From positions 20,228 through 84,227 of the forward strand of contig DATJTW010000003.1 in NCBI GenBank assembly GCA_035502995.1: a DNA stretch of 64,000 nt, written 5' to 3'. Below are positions 8,763 to 20,864 of this stretch, piece by piece. Below the pieces are notes generated by a model. It did not search any database. It saw nothing but the letters and a program-made list of their open reading frames with translations, and was not told the DNA's origin. The position numbers and the translations under genes are program-made. The number at the start of each line of letters is the position of its first letter. The first letter of the stretch is position 1. Source of the stretch: CADEED01 sp035502995 (GTDB lineage: Bacteria > Pseudomonadota > Gammaproteobacteria > Steroidobacterales > Steroidobacteraceae).

Positions 8763-9751
8763 AACCGCCGCCGATATTCTGCCGGCGACAACCCGATCAC
8801 CCGCTTGAACACCCGGCGGAATCCGCCCGGATCCTCGTACCCGGCCGCCACCGCGATCTGCTCCACCGTCTGCCGCGAGAACTCCAGCAGCTCGCGACTG
8901 CGCGCGATGCGCAATCGTTGGTGATACTCGCTGGGCTTCAGCCCGGTCGCCTTCACGAACCGCCGCAGGAACGTGCGCGCGCCGAGCCCGGCGCGATCCG
9001 CCAACCCACTGACCGAGCTCGCCGCGCGCAGATGCGCCTGCATCCAGTGCTGGACGCCGAGGATCGCCTTGTCGCCGTGCTGCAGCGGCGGCGTGAACTC
9101 GCCGTAGAACCGCTGCTCGCGTCCCGGCGGATCCATCAGCATGAACCGCGCGGTGCTGCACATGACGGTGCGGCCGAACAGCTTCTCGACCAGCGACAGC
9201 CCCATGTCGGCCCACGCGAGCACGCCGCCCGCGGTGATCACGTCGTTGTCGTCGATGACCAGCCGGTCCGCGTCGACGCGCGTGCCGGGAAAGCGCCGCT
9301 GCAACTCGTCCGCGAACATCCAGTGCGTCGTCACGCGCCGGCCGTCGAGCAGACCGGACTCGGCTAACAGGAACACGCCGCCGCACACCGCCGCGACGCG
9401 CGCACCGTCCGCGTGCCGGGCGGACACCCACGCGATCGTGCCCGGCGCGAGCTCGCGCGGTGGCGGCGCCAGCGAACACGCTGGCACGATCACCAGCGCC
9501 GGCACGCCGTGCGCGCCGAGGCCGGGCGCGGTATCGAACTTGCATTCGAGTCCTGCGCCATCCGATCCAGGCATCCAATGTGTCACACGAACGAACGACC
9601 GCTCGACGCCGGCGTGCACGCGCGCGAAGTATTCCGCGTACGTGAACAGGTCGGTGAGTCCATGGATGCTCGTCGCCTGCGATCCCGGGTAACACACGAT
9701 CGCGATGTCGATCGGCGCGCTCGCTGTCAGTTGCGGCCCGCTCTTTGTCAT
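8747..9751 (-). CDS. GlxA-type AraC-family transcriptional regulator, 334 aa
   Basis: Residues about 15-190 form a DJ-1/PfpI-like amidase domain (IDIAIVCYPGSQATS at the first strand, AAVCGGVFLLAESGLLDGRR at the nucleophile elbow, where Cys is retained). Residues about 230-330 form the double helix-turn-helix of AraC proteins (ADRAGLGARTFLRRFVKATG and VEQIAVAAGYEDPGGFRRVFKR). Such GlxA-like activators often control catabolic genes next door. It is divergent from the alpha/beta-hydrolase run, with 78 nt between, so it may regulate those genes. Its 3' end overlaps the hybrid kinase by 16 nt. Confidence 0.92.
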   Translation of the reverse strand: MTKSGPQLTASAPIDIAIVCYPGSQATSIHGLTDLFTYAEYFARVHAGVERSFVRVTHWMPGSDGAGLECKFDTAPGLGAHGVPALVIVPACSLAPPPRELAPGTIAWVSARHADGARVAAVCGGVFLLAESGLLDGRRVTTHWMFADELQRRFPGTRVDADRLVIDDNDVITAGGVLAWADMGLSLVEKLFGRTVMCSTARFMLMDPPGREQRFYGEFTPPLQHGDKAILGVQHWMQAHLRAASSVSGLADRAGLGARTFLRRFVKATGLKPSEYHQRLRIARSRELLEFSRQTVEQIAVAAGYEDPGGFRRVFKRVIGLSPAEYRRRFQRAS

Positions 9752-9829
9752 TTCCAACCATCCCCGATCCGGATTGCGATGGCTATCTTGCTTGCCACTC
9801 GATCGCGAGGGAAGCACGGAGCCGGGTTC

Positions 9830-10510
9830 ATGCACGAAGTTGCGACGCAAACATTGCGCATTGCCTCGAATGAGGGCGAGTTCGACGCGTACCTGGCGCG
9901 CCCGGCCAAACAATCCGCCGCGGCGGTGGTCGTGTTGCACGAGGTGTTCGGCGTCAACGCCGACCTGCGCGCCAGCTGCGACGAGCTCGCGGCCGCGGGG
10001 TTCATCGCCATCAGCCCCGAGCTGTTCTGGCGGCAGCAACGCAGCGTGGATCTCTCCGTGCGCTCGGCCGCGGACTTCGATCTCGATGCCGGCGTGCGGG
10101 ATGTCGAGGCGGCCGTCGCGGCCGCGAGCCAGGTCGATGGCGCGTCCGGCCGCGTCGGCGTGCTGGGTTTCTGCCTCGGTGGGCTGCTGACGTTCCTCGC
10201 CGCGGCGCGCACCGAGGTCGATGCGGCGGTCGCGTTTCACGGCGGCCGCACCGAGGAATTCCTCGGCGAGGCCGACGACATCGACGGGCCGCTGCAGATG
10301 CACATCGCCGGCGAGGACGAGTTCATGTCGAAGGCCGCGCAGCGCGCGATCGTCGCCGCGCTGTCCGACGCGCAGCGCTTCGAGGTGTTCACGTACCCGG
10401 GCTGTCACCACGCATTTTCGCGGCACGGCGGCGAGCACTTCGATGCGGACGCGGCGCGGCTGTCACGCGCGCGCACGCTGCAGTTCCTCGACCAGCATCT
10501 CAACCCGTAA
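9830..10510 (+). CDS. dienelactone hydrolase family protein, 226 aa
   Basis: This is an alpha/beta hydrolase of the dienelactone hydrolase type. The oxyanion-region motif is VVVLHEVFGVN, the nucleophile is a cysteine in VLGFCLGG (Cys115), the acid lies in IAGEDEFMS and the histidine in GCHHAFSR. The Cys-Asp-His triad is complete. It would open cyclic lactones or esters in the cytoplasm. The start MHEVATQTL was chosen; an in-frame ATG 51 nt upstream is possible but lies in the divergent spacer. It heads a run of four hydrolase-fold genes. Confidence 0.88.
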   Translation: MHEVATQTLRIASNEGEFDAYLARPAKQSAAAVVVLHEVFGVNADLRASCDELAAAGFIAISPELFWRQQRSVDLSVRSAADFDLDAGVRDVEAAVAAASQVDGASGRVGVLGFCLGGLLTFLAAARTEVDAAVAFHGGRTEEFLGEADDIDGPLQMHIAGEDEFMSKAAQRAIVAALSDAQRFEVFTYPGCHHAFSRHGGEHFDADAARLSRARTLQFLDQHLNP

Positions 10511-10528
10511 CCCGCCGAAGGAAGAACC

Positions 10529-11356
10529 ATGCCGATGATCGAAGCCGATTTCACGGGTCGCAACGCCACGCGACTCCACATGCGATCCTGGCACGTCGAC
10601 GGCGCACGCGCCGCGGTGGTGCTGGTGCACGGCGTCAACGCGCACAGTGGCCAGCAGGTGTGGGCCGGCGAGCAACTCGCGGCGGCGGGGTTCTCCGCGT
10701 ACGCCTACGACCATCGCGGGCGCGGCCGCTCGGAGGGCAGCCCGCGCTTCTACATCGACGACATCTCCGACTACACGCAGGATCTCGGCACGTTCATCGC
10801 GCTGGTGAAGGCGCGCGAGCCGGGCAAGAAGGTCTTCGTGCTGGGGCACAGCATGGGCGGCGTGATCTCGTGCACGTGGGCGCTGGATCACCAGCGCGAG
10901 ATCGACGGCTTCATCTGCGAGAGTTTCGCGTTCAAGGTGCCGGCGCCCGCGCCGGTGCTGGCGATCGTGCGGTTGCTCGGCCGGATCGCGCCCCAACTAC
11001 CGGTTCTCAAGCTGAAGATGAAGGACTTCACGCGCGACCCGGTGGCGCTGCGTGCGCTCGAGGCGGATCCGCTGACGCTGAACGAGATCCAGCCGGCGCG
11101 CACCGTCGCGGCGCTGCTGAAGGCAACGGACCGCATGGAGCGCGAGTTCGACACGCTGACATTGCCGTTGTTCATCCTGCATGGCACCGCGGACCGGGCG
11201 ACGGTGCCCGCGGGCAGCCGGCAGTTCCACGCGGCCGCGTCATCGAAGGACAAGACACTGAAACTCTACGACGGCCACTATCACGACCTGCTGAACGACC
11301 TCGGCAAGGAGCAGGTGATGGCGGACGTCGTGGCCTGGGTGAGTGCGCGATGCTGA
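10529..11356 (+). CDS. alpha/beta hydrolase, monoacylglycerol-lipase-like (serine aminopeptidase S33 fold), 275 aa
   Basis: The nucleophile elbow is VFVLGHSMGGVIS (Ser at about 113), preceded by AYDHRGRGRSEGSPRF, typical of monoglyceride lipase/S33 relatives. The acid lies in LFILHGTADRATVP and the histidine in YDGHYHDLLND. A good ribosome-binding site (AAGGAAG) precedes the ATG, 18 nt after the dienelactone hydrolase. It is probably a cytoplasmic esterase acting on glycerol or long-chain esters; the substrate is inferred from family only. It overlaps the next gene by 7 nt. Confidence 0.88.
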   Translation: MPMIEADFTGRNATRLHMRSWHVDGARAAVVLVHGVNAHSGQQVWAGEQLAAAGFSAYAYDHRGRGRSEGSPRFYIDDISDYTQDLGTFIALVKAREPGKKVFVLGHSMGGVISCTWALDHQREIDGFICESFAFKVPAPAPVLAIVRLLGRIAPQLPVLKLKMKDFTRDPVALRALEADPLTLNEIQPARTVAALLKATDRMEREFDTLTLPLFILHGTADRATVPAGSRQFHAAASSKDKTLKLYDGHYHDLLNDLGKEQVMADVVAWVSARC

Positions 11357-12258
11357 AGCTCGTCGGTAGTTTGTTGATGCTGGTCGCCCTCGCGCCGGCG
11401 GCGGCGTTCGCTGCCGCGGCGGCGGGTGCGCCCACGAAGTACGTCGAGGTTTCCGGCACGCGTATCGCGTACCGCGACATCGGCAGGGGGCCGCCGCTGA
11501 TCGCGCTGACCCGGCTGCGCGGCACGCTCGACACGTGGGACCCGCTGTTCCTCGACGAGCTGGCGAAGTCGAACCGCGTCATCACGGTGGACTTTCCCGG
11601 CGTCGGCTATTCCGCCGGGAAGCTGCCCGCGACGATCGGCGCCACCGCGGACTTCGTCGGCGCGTTTGCCGATGCGATGAAGCTGGATCGCTTCGTGCTG
11701 CTCGGCTGGTCGTGGGGCGGAACCGTGGCGCAGGCGTTTCTCGTGGATCATCCGGGTCGCGCGACGCACGTCGTGCTGATCGCCACCGTCCCGCCGGGCA
11801 GGAATCCCGTCGCGATCCAGCAGGCCTTTCTCGACCGGGCGTTCGAGCCGGTGAACGATCTCGACGACGAGATCGTGCTGTTCTTCGAGCCGAAATCCGC
11901 GGCGAGCCGCGCGGCAGCGAAGGCGTCGCGCGAGCGCATCCGCGTGCGCCCGGACGTCGACGCCAGGATTCCGTCGACACCGGAGGCGATAAGAGCCTAC
12001 CTGGCCGCGTCGGCCGACTACCGCGAGGACACGATCGGTCGTCGCGAGAAGTTGATGGCCACACGCACGCCGATCCTCGTGATCAGCGGTGATGACGACA
12101 TCAGCACCGCCGTCGAAAACTGGTTCGCGTTGAAAGGGCGGATCCCCAACGCGCACCTCATCGTCTACCCGGAGACCGGACACGGGCCACAGCATCAATA
12201 TCCCGTGCTCGCCGCCGCGCAGATCGCCCTTTTCCAGAAAGCAGCCATTCAGGAGTGA
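11350..12258 (+). CDS. exported alpha/beta hydrolase, 302 aa
   Basis: The N-terminal stretch (MLKLVGSLLMLVALAPAAAFA) is a signal peptide, so this hydrolase acts in the periplasm. The fold has VDFPGVGYSAGKLP, the nucleophile elbow LLGWSWGGTVAQ (Ser at about 121), the acid in LVISGDDDISTA and the histidine in YPETGHGPQHQYP. The usual small-x-nucleophile environment is GWSWGG, as in haloalkane-dehalogenase-like and acyltransferase-like esterases. Start overlaps the upstream stop, so translation is probably coupled. Substrate unknown. Confidence 0.86.
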   Translation: MLKLVGSLLMLVALAPAAAFAAAAAGAPTKYVEVSGTRIAYRDIGRGPPLIALTRLRGTLDTWDPLFLDELAKSNRVITVDFPGVGYSAGKLPATIGATADFVGAFADAMKLDRFVLLGWSWGGTVAQAFLVDHPGRATHVVLIATVPPGRNPVAIQQAFLDRAFEPVNDLDDEIVLFFEPKSAASRAAAKASRERIRVRPDVDARIPSTPEAIRAYLAASADYREDTIGRREKLMATRTPILVISGDDDISTAVENWFALKGRIPNAHLIVYPETGHGPQHQYPVLAAAQIALFQKAAIQE

Positions 12259-12261
12259 GTC

Positions 12262-13089
12262 ATGCCTTTCATCAAGACCAAAGACGGAACCGAGATCTTC
12301 TACAAGGACTGGGGCAGCGGGCCGGCGCTCGTGTTCCACCACGGCTGGCCGCTGAGCGCGGACGACTGGGACGCGCAGATGATGTACTTCCTCGCGCAGG
12401 GCTTCCGCGTGATCGCGCACGACCGCCGCGGGCACGGCCGCTCGTCGCAGACGCATGACGGCAACGAGATGAACACGTACGCGGCGGACGTCGCGGCACT
12501 GGCAGAGGCGCTGGATCTGAAGGGCGCCGTGCACATCGGGCATTCGACCGGCGGCGGCGAGGTGGCTCGGTACGTCGCGCAGTACGGTGGCGGCGGTCGC
12601 GTCGCGAAAGCCGTGCTGATCGGCGCCGTGCCGCCGGTGATGGTGAAGAGCGAGAAGAACCCGGGCGGTCTGCCGATCGAGGTGTTCGACGGCTTCCGCG
12701 CCGCGCTGGTCGCGAACCGCGCGCAGTTCTACCGCGACGTGCCGTCGGGACCGTTCTACGGCTTCAACCGCCCCGGGCATGCCGCGATCCCCGGCGTCAT
12801 CGACAACTGGTGGCGGCAGGGGATGATGGGCGGCATCAAACCGCACTACGACTGCATCAAGGCGTTCTCGGAGACGGACTTCACCGAGGATCTGAAGAAG
12901 ATCGACGTGCCGGTGCTCGTGATGCACGGCGACGACGACCAGATCGTGCCGATCGCCGATGCGGCGCACCTGTCGATCAAACTACTGAAGAAGGGGACGC
13001 TGAAGGTGTATCCCGGGCTGGGCCACGGGTTGTGCGCGATCAACCCGGACGTGGTGAATCCGGACTTGCTGGCTTACATCCGCTCGTGA
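12262..13089 (+). CDS. alpha/beta hydrolase, non-haem chloroperoxidase/arylesterase type, 275 aa
   Basis: The protein shows the cofactor-free haloperoxidase/arylesterase signature: FYKDWGSGPALVFHHGWPLS, AHDRRGHGRS, nucleophile in HIGHSTGGGEVARY (Ser95), acid in VMHGDDDQIVP (about 224-226) and His255 in YPGLGHGLC. Length is as expected for the family. Many homologues are esterases with incidental perhydrolase activity. An AGGAG site precedes the ATG, which comes 3 nt after the previous stop. Its 3' end overlaps the convergent carrier gene by 16 nt. Confidence 0.9.
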   Translation: MPFIKTKDGTEIFYKDWGSGPALVFHHGWPLSADDWDAQMMYFLAQGFRVIAHDRRGHGRSSQTHDGNEMNTYAADVAALAEALDLKGAVHIGHSTGGGEVARYVAQYGGGGRVAKAVLIGAVPPVMVKSEKNPGGLPIEVFDGFRAALVANRAQFYRDVPSGPFYGFNRPGHAAIPGVIDNWWRQGMMGGIKPHYDCIKAFSETDFTEDLKKIDVPVLVMHGDDDQIVPIADAAHLSIKLLKKGTLKVYPGLGHGLCAINPDVVNPDLLAYIRS

Positions 13090-14347
13090 GATGGCGCGGT
13101 GGCGGGGGAGGTGGCGACACCTCCCTTCGCCATCAGCGCCGCGGTCGTGACACCCAACGCCACCGTCGCATACAGCACCACGACCACGGTCGTCCCATAC
13201 CCGCGATACAACGCCGCCATCGCCAGCGGCGCCAGGCCGCCCGCGAACACGCCGGCGAAGGTGTACGCCAGCGACGCGCCCGCGTACCGCACGCGCGTCG
13301 GGAACTGCTCCGTGATGAACGCACCTTGCGGTCCGTACATGAACGCGTGGATCGCCAAGCCGCCGGCGAACGCCAGGATCACGCCCGCGTCGGTCTTCGT
13401 CTCCAGCAGCGGGAAGTAGATCCAAAGCCACCCCGCGGCCGCGGCCACGCCGGCCAGATACACGGCGCGCGTGCCGAAGCGATCCGACAATCCACCCGCG
13501 ATGAAGATGCAGGCGGCGTTGACGGCCGCGCCGATCGCGAGCGCGGTCGTCGCGAGCGTGCGCGTGAGTCCGAGTTGCACCGTCATGTACGAGAGCGTGA
13601 ACGCGCTGATCATCGAATACATCACGTCCGGGCCGAACCGCGAGCCGCCCGCGACCAGCAAGCCGCGACGATGTCCGCGCCACACTTCGCCGAGTGGCGC
13701 GCGAGAACGCGCGTGGTCGGTCTCCAGCGCACGGAACTGCGGCGTCTCGTCGACGCCGAGCCGGATCCAGAGACCGAACACAACCAACAGCAGGCTGCCG
13801 AGCAGGGGCAGCCGCCAGCCCCACGCGGCGAAGTCATCCGCCGGCACGAGCCAGGTGGTGAGCGCGATCACGCCCGACGCGATCACGACGCCGATCGACG
13901 GCCCCATCTGCGCCCAGGAGGCGTTGCGTCCGCGCTGATCGTTGCGCCCGTGCTCCACGGAGAGCAGAACAGCGCCCGCCCATTCGCCGCCCAACGCCAT
14001 GCCCTGCGCAAACCGCAAGGCGACCAGCAGCAATGGCGCCATGACACCGGCGGACTGATACGTCGGCAACAACCCGACGGCCGTCGTCGTGATGCCCATG
14101 ATCAGCAGGGTGATCACCAGCACGTGGCGCCGGCCGCGCAGGTCGCCGAGCCGACCGAAGAGCAGGCCGCCGAACGGGCGTGATAGATAGCCCAGCCAGT
14201 ACGTGGCGAACGACAGCAACAGCGCCGCGGTCGGATCGAACGACGGGAAGAACAGCTTGCCGAACACCAGCGCGGCCAGCGTGTTGTACACCGCGAAGTC
14301 GTAGTACTCGAGCGCGGTGCCCGCGGCGCTGGCGAAGGCGAGGCGCT

Positions 14348-14351
<4 letters not shown>
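13074..14351 (-). CDS. MFS transporter of the metabolite:H+ symporter (MHS) type, 425 aa
   Basis: The N terminus FASAAGTALEYYDFAVYNTLAALVFGKLFFP is diagnostic of the MHS branch (proline/betaine, shikimate, citrate and alpha-ketoglutarate symporters), followed by the RPFGGLLFGRLGDLRGRR motif. Twelve helices are predictable. The ATG overlaps the stop of the hydantoinase gene, so the two are co-translated; the carrier probably imports the amide or lactam that the fused hydrolase opens. The substrate is inferred from context only. Confidence 0.88.
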
Positions 14352-17935
<3,584 letters not shown>

Positions 17936-17945
17936 CAACGCGATG

Positions 17946-18392
17946 GTAAATGGGGACAGTCCCCGATTCCTAGCAAAAGGGGACGGTCATGGGGGTACGC
18001 GGACGCCGGGCTGCCGTTCGATCGTCCATTTTCGCTCCGGGAAGTCGCGCTTCAAGAGAAAGAAATGGGGACGGGCCCCGATTGCCCCTGCGGGGAAAAA
18101 GGTGCCGGACCTCGTCAGATCGCGATGAAGTTTCAGCACTCACGGTGAGGTCCGGCACCTTTTTCTGCGCCATTGGGGCCCGTCCCCATTTCTTTCTCTT
18201 GGCGTTCGTTCGTCGCTCACTGCGCGCCTTGACACTTTCTCAACGCGAGTCTTCGACTTCACTACGGCGGCGCGCGGCCGTTCGCTCCTCACCGACTTCC
18301 AGGAGCGAAAAAGGACGATCGAACGGCAGCCCGGCGACCACCCTCATCGTGACTGTCCCCTTTTGCTAGGAATCGGGGACTGTCCCCATTAC
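17946..18392. repeat. 447-bp nested (concentric) palindrome built from REP-like units
   Basis: Three pairs of arms share one centre. The outer arms (about 17946-18043 and 18297-18392) match over nearly 100 nt with few mismatches and begin with GTAATGGGGACAGTCCCC. The middle arms (18053-18079 and 18175-18201) are 27 nt and perfect. The inner arms (18095-18113 and 18147-18165) are 19 nt, perfect, and carry GGTGCCGGACC. The right side has about 95 nt of unmatched sequence between middle and outer arms. The element lies upstream of the hydantoinase gene. No transposase is encoded. It looks like stacked REP elements, and has the potential to extrude a very long cruciform. Confidence 0.9.
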
Positions 18393-18543
18393 GGCGCGGC
18401 GGGAAGATAGGGAGGGGAATGGCACGCGATGCGCGACGTGCGAGATGCCAGCTTCACCGAGATGAGTCGAGCGAGGAACTGAACGAGGACACGAACGATG
18501 TAATGAAACAGCGGGAACGTCGTTGCGCTGCGCGGCCAGCCGC

Positions 18544-18557
18544 TTGACCTGGATCAA
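18544..18557. promoter_or_regulatory. FNR/Anr-type binding site
   Basis: TTGACCTGGATCAA matches the FNR-family consensus TTGAT-N4-ATCAA at nine of ten positions and is part of a longer palindrome CTTGAcctggaTCAAG. A possible -10 element TATAGG lies at 18604-18609, which would place the box near -64, a class I activator position. The site is 100 nt upstream of a small open frame and suggests oxygen- or redox-responsive transcription rightward. Confidence 0.6.
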
Positions 18558-18657
18558 GTCCGGGCCAGCGTCGACGTAGGGCCGCGCCCGTGGGGGCTCG
18601 CCCTATAGGAATCCACCGGCTGGCCGCGGGCGCGCGTTTTGGTAGCCTCGCGCGCGC

Positions 18658-18888
18658 ATGAATTCCGAACGGCAGGGCGGGCTCGATTTCCTGGGTAGTT
18701 GGTCGGACGACCTCGACCCGGCGGCGCGTCATCCGGTGGTACACGGCGAGGCGGTCATCGACCTCGACGGTGTCTATCTACCGGACGGGGATGCGCCCGC
18801 GGTCGCGGCGCGCAACGGCGCGGCGCGCGGCGTGGCCGTGGCGACGCTGCACGCCGTCGCGGCGTGGTTGATGATCCGCGCCCGGTAA
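18658..18888 (+). CDS. small hypothetical protein, 76 aa
   Basis: The frame encodes an acidic N-terminal half (GGLDFLGSWSDDLDP, AVIDLDGVYLPDGDAP) and a hydrophobic Ala/Val-rich C terminus ending LHAVAAWLMIRAR. I do not recognise it. It has no convincing ribosome-binding site, but it lies downstream of an FNR-type box and a plausible -10 element, and the codon pattern is ordinary for the window. It converges on the XRE-cupin regulator with 11 nt between stops. Treat as a possible redox-regulated small protein. Confidence 0.4.
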   Translation: MNSERQGGLDFLGSWSDDLDPAARHPVVHGEAVIDLDGVYLPDGDAPAVAARNGAARGVAVATLHAVAAWLMIRAR

Positions 18889-18899
18889 GCCGCGCGCGT

Positions 18900-19508
18900 T
18901 CACTCGGCGGCTTCGGCGTAGATGATGATCGACAACATCCGGATAGGCGTCTTGATCAGCTTCTCCGGTCCGTGCGGCACTTCCCCCGAGAACGTCAACG
19001 CATCACCCGCCTTCAGCAGGTGCGTCTCGTCGCCGTGCCGGTAGGTCAGCGATCCCTCCAGTAGATATATGAACTCGGTGCCCGGGTGCTCGAAGCCCGG
19101 GAACACCTCGCTCTTGTCGTTCAGCGTCACGAGGAACGGCTCGAACGCGCGGCGCGGGCCGCGATCCGCCGCCAGCAGGTGATAGGTGTGGCCGCGCTTC
19201 GTGCCGCGCCGGACCACCTCGAGTCCCTGTCCCTTCGGCACGTGCTGCGCGCCGCCGCGCGGCTTGCCCACGTCGTTGAACAGGTTCGCCAGCGGCACGC
19301 CGAGCGCCGCGGTCAGCGATGCCAGCGTCTCCAGGCTCGGGGACACGTCGCCGTTTTCGAGCCGGCTCAGCATCGCGGCGCTGATGCCCGAGCGCTTCGC
19401 GACTTCCCCCAGTGTCAGGCCCAGCGAATTGCGCAGCCGCCGCGCGGTGGCGCCGATCTGCCGCGACACGCTGGCGGGGGCGGGTGCCTGGGCCGGGCCT
19501 TTTTCCAT
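18900..19508 (-). CDS. XRE-family regulator with C-terminal cupin sensor, 202 aa
   Basis: Residues about 18-75 form a lambda-Cro-type helix-turn-helix (LGLTLGEVAKRSGISAAMLSRLE followed by PSLETLASLTAALGVPL). Residues about 120-200 form a cupin_2 barrel (EFIYLLEGSLTYRHGDETH and LKAGDALTFSGEVPHGPE). This layout is that of PuuR-like repressors, which control amine and amino-acid catabolism genes and sense a small ligand in the cupin. It is divergent from the N-methylglutamate pathway operon and is the obvious candidate regulator. Two direct repeats that could be its operator lie in the spacer. Confidence 0.92.
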   Translation of the reverse strand: MEKGPAQAPAPASVSRQIGATARRLRNSLGLTLGEVAKRSGISAAMLSRLENGDVSPSLETLASLTAALGVPLANLFNDVGKPRGGAQHVPKGQGLEVVRRGTKRGHTYHLLAADRGPRRAFEPFLVTLNDKSEVFPGFEHPGTEFIYLLEGSLTYRHGDETHLLKAGDALTFSGEVPHGPEKLIKTPIRMLSIIIYAEAAE

Positions 19509-19542
19509 AACTCACTCCTCTTATATGCGCCGCGGGAGCCCG

Positions 19543-19602
19543 TTGACGGCCCCCGGATCGCATGTTATCCGTGTGCAAACCAATTTACTCGTATGCAACT
19601 CG
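19543..19602 (+). promoter_or_regulatory. predicted promoter and operator of the N-methylglutamate pathway operon
   Basis: A sigma-70-like promoter can be drawn as TTGACG (19543-19548), 16 nt, TTATCC (19565-19570). Overlapping and following it are two direct repeats, GTGTGCAA (19571-19578) and GTATGCAA (19591-19598), whose starts are 20 nt apart, about two helical turns. Placement over the start site fits repression by the divergent XRE-cupin protein. Motif assignment is by eye. Confidence 0.45.
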
Positions 19603-19609
19603 CGCTTCG

Positions 19610-20851
19610 ATGCCCCATCGCCTCCTGAGGTTCGCACTGTCCCGCCGGCATCCCGAGCCGCGCATGTTCCGCGAACCTTCGCGCCTGAAGGACGGCTACG
19701 ACGTCGTGATCATCGGCGGCGGCGGCCATGGCCTCGCCGCGGCGTACTACCTGGCGCGCGACCACGGCATCCGCGACGTCGCGGTGCTGGAGCGCGGCTA
19801 CCTCGGCGGCGGCAACACCGCGCGCAACACCACGATCATCCGCTCGAACTACCTCACGCCCGAAGGCGTGAAATTCTACGACGCGAGCGTGCGCCTGTGG
19901 CGGGAGCTCTCGACCGAGCTCGACTTCAATCTCTTCTACGCCACGCGGGGCCACTTCACGCTCGCGCACTCGGACGCCGACCTGCGCACCGCCCGCTGGC
20001 GCGCCGAGGTGAACAAGCACTTCGGCGTGGAGTCGGAGGTGGTCGATGCGGCGTTCGTGAAGCGCCGCGTGCCGCAGATCGACCTCGAGTGCGGCGGGCA
20101 CACGCCGATCCTCGGCGCGCTGTACCACGCGCCCGGCGCCATCGCGCGCCACGACGCCGTCGCGTGGGGATACGCGCGCGGCGCCGATCGTCGAGGCGTC
20201 GAAATCCACCAGAACACCGAGGTCCTGGGGATCGACGTGCGCGACGGCGCGGTGGCCGGCGTGCGCACGTCGAAGGGGAACATCGCGACGAAGCGCGTGT
20301 TGTGCGCGGTGGCCGGCAGCACGCCGCGCGTGCTCGACCTGGTCGGCCTGCAGGTGCCGCTGACGATCCACCCGCTGCAGGCGATGGTCTCCGAGCCGCT
20401 GAAGCCGTGGCTCGACCCGATCATCGTCTCGAGCTCGCTGCACGCCTACGTGTCGCAGAGTGCGCGCGGCGAGCTGGTGATGGGCGCGTCGCTGGATCCG
20501 TACGAATTGCAGTCCACGCGGTCGACGCTCGACTTTGCCGAAGGGCTGGCCGTGCACATGCTCGACCTGTTCCCGTTCCTCTCCGACGTGAAGGTGCTGC
20601 GGCAGTGGGCCGGCATGGCGGACATGACGCCCGACTTCGCGCCGCTGATGGGCCTCACACCCTGCGACGGCCTGTTCCTCGACGCCGGCTGGGGCACCTG
20701 GGGATTCAAGGCGACGCCGATCTCCGGCAAGACGATGGCGCACACGGTGGCCACCGGCACGGCGCATCCGCTCATCACCGGCTTCTCGCCGGCGCGGTTC
20801 GCCTCGCTGAGCCTGTCGAGCGAGAAGGGCGCCGCGGCGGTGGGCCACTGA
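19610..20851 (+). CDS. mgdA: N-methylglutamate dehydrogenase subunit A / sarcosine oxidase beta-like FAD subunit, 413 aa
   Basis: An N-terminal dinucleotide fold (YDVVIIGGGGHGLAAAYYLA) is followed by the sarcosine-oxidase-beta hallmark YLGGGNTARNTTIIRSNYL and a C-terminal substrate domain with WAGMADMTPDFAPLMG and DAGWGTWGFKATPISGK. It is the flavin subunit that oxidises the N-methyl group. The neighbours (gmaS and mgsABC) argue for N-methylglutamate as substrate instead of sarcosine; sequence alone cannot separate the two. The ATG at MPHRLLRFAL was chosen because an upstream in-frame ATG would lie inside the promoter. Confidence 0.88.
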   Translation: MPHRLLRFALSRRHPEPRMFREPSRLKDGYDVVIIGGGGHGLAAAYYLARDHGIRDVAVLERGYLGGGNTARNTTIIRSNYLTPEGVKFYDASVRLWRELSTELDFNLFYATRGHFTLAHSDADLRTARWRAEVNKHFGVESEVVDAAFVKRRVPQIDLECGGHTPILGALYHAPGAIARHDAVAWGYARGADRRGVEIHQNTEVLGIDVRDGAVAGVRTSKGNIATKRVLCAVAGSTPRVLDLVGLQVPLTIHPLQAMVSEPLKPWLDPIIVSSSLHAYVSQSARGELVMGASLDPYELQSTRSTLDFAEGLAVHMLDLFPFLSDVKVLRQWAGMADMTPDFAPLMGLTPCDGLFLDAGWGTWGFKATPISGKTMAHTVATGTAHPLITGFSPARFASLSLSSEKGAAAVGH

Positions 20852-20864
20852 TGGCAGGCCGGCG

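Noticed and set aside
17946..18392. CRISPR array as explanation of the repeats near 18000
   Set aside because: Repeats are inverted and nested, with no regular direct repeats or spacers and no cas genes.
19562..19609. Earlier ATG for mgdA
   Set aside because: It would lie upstream of the predicted transcription start and within the candidate operator; sarcosine-oxidase-beta proteins begin nearer the later ATG.
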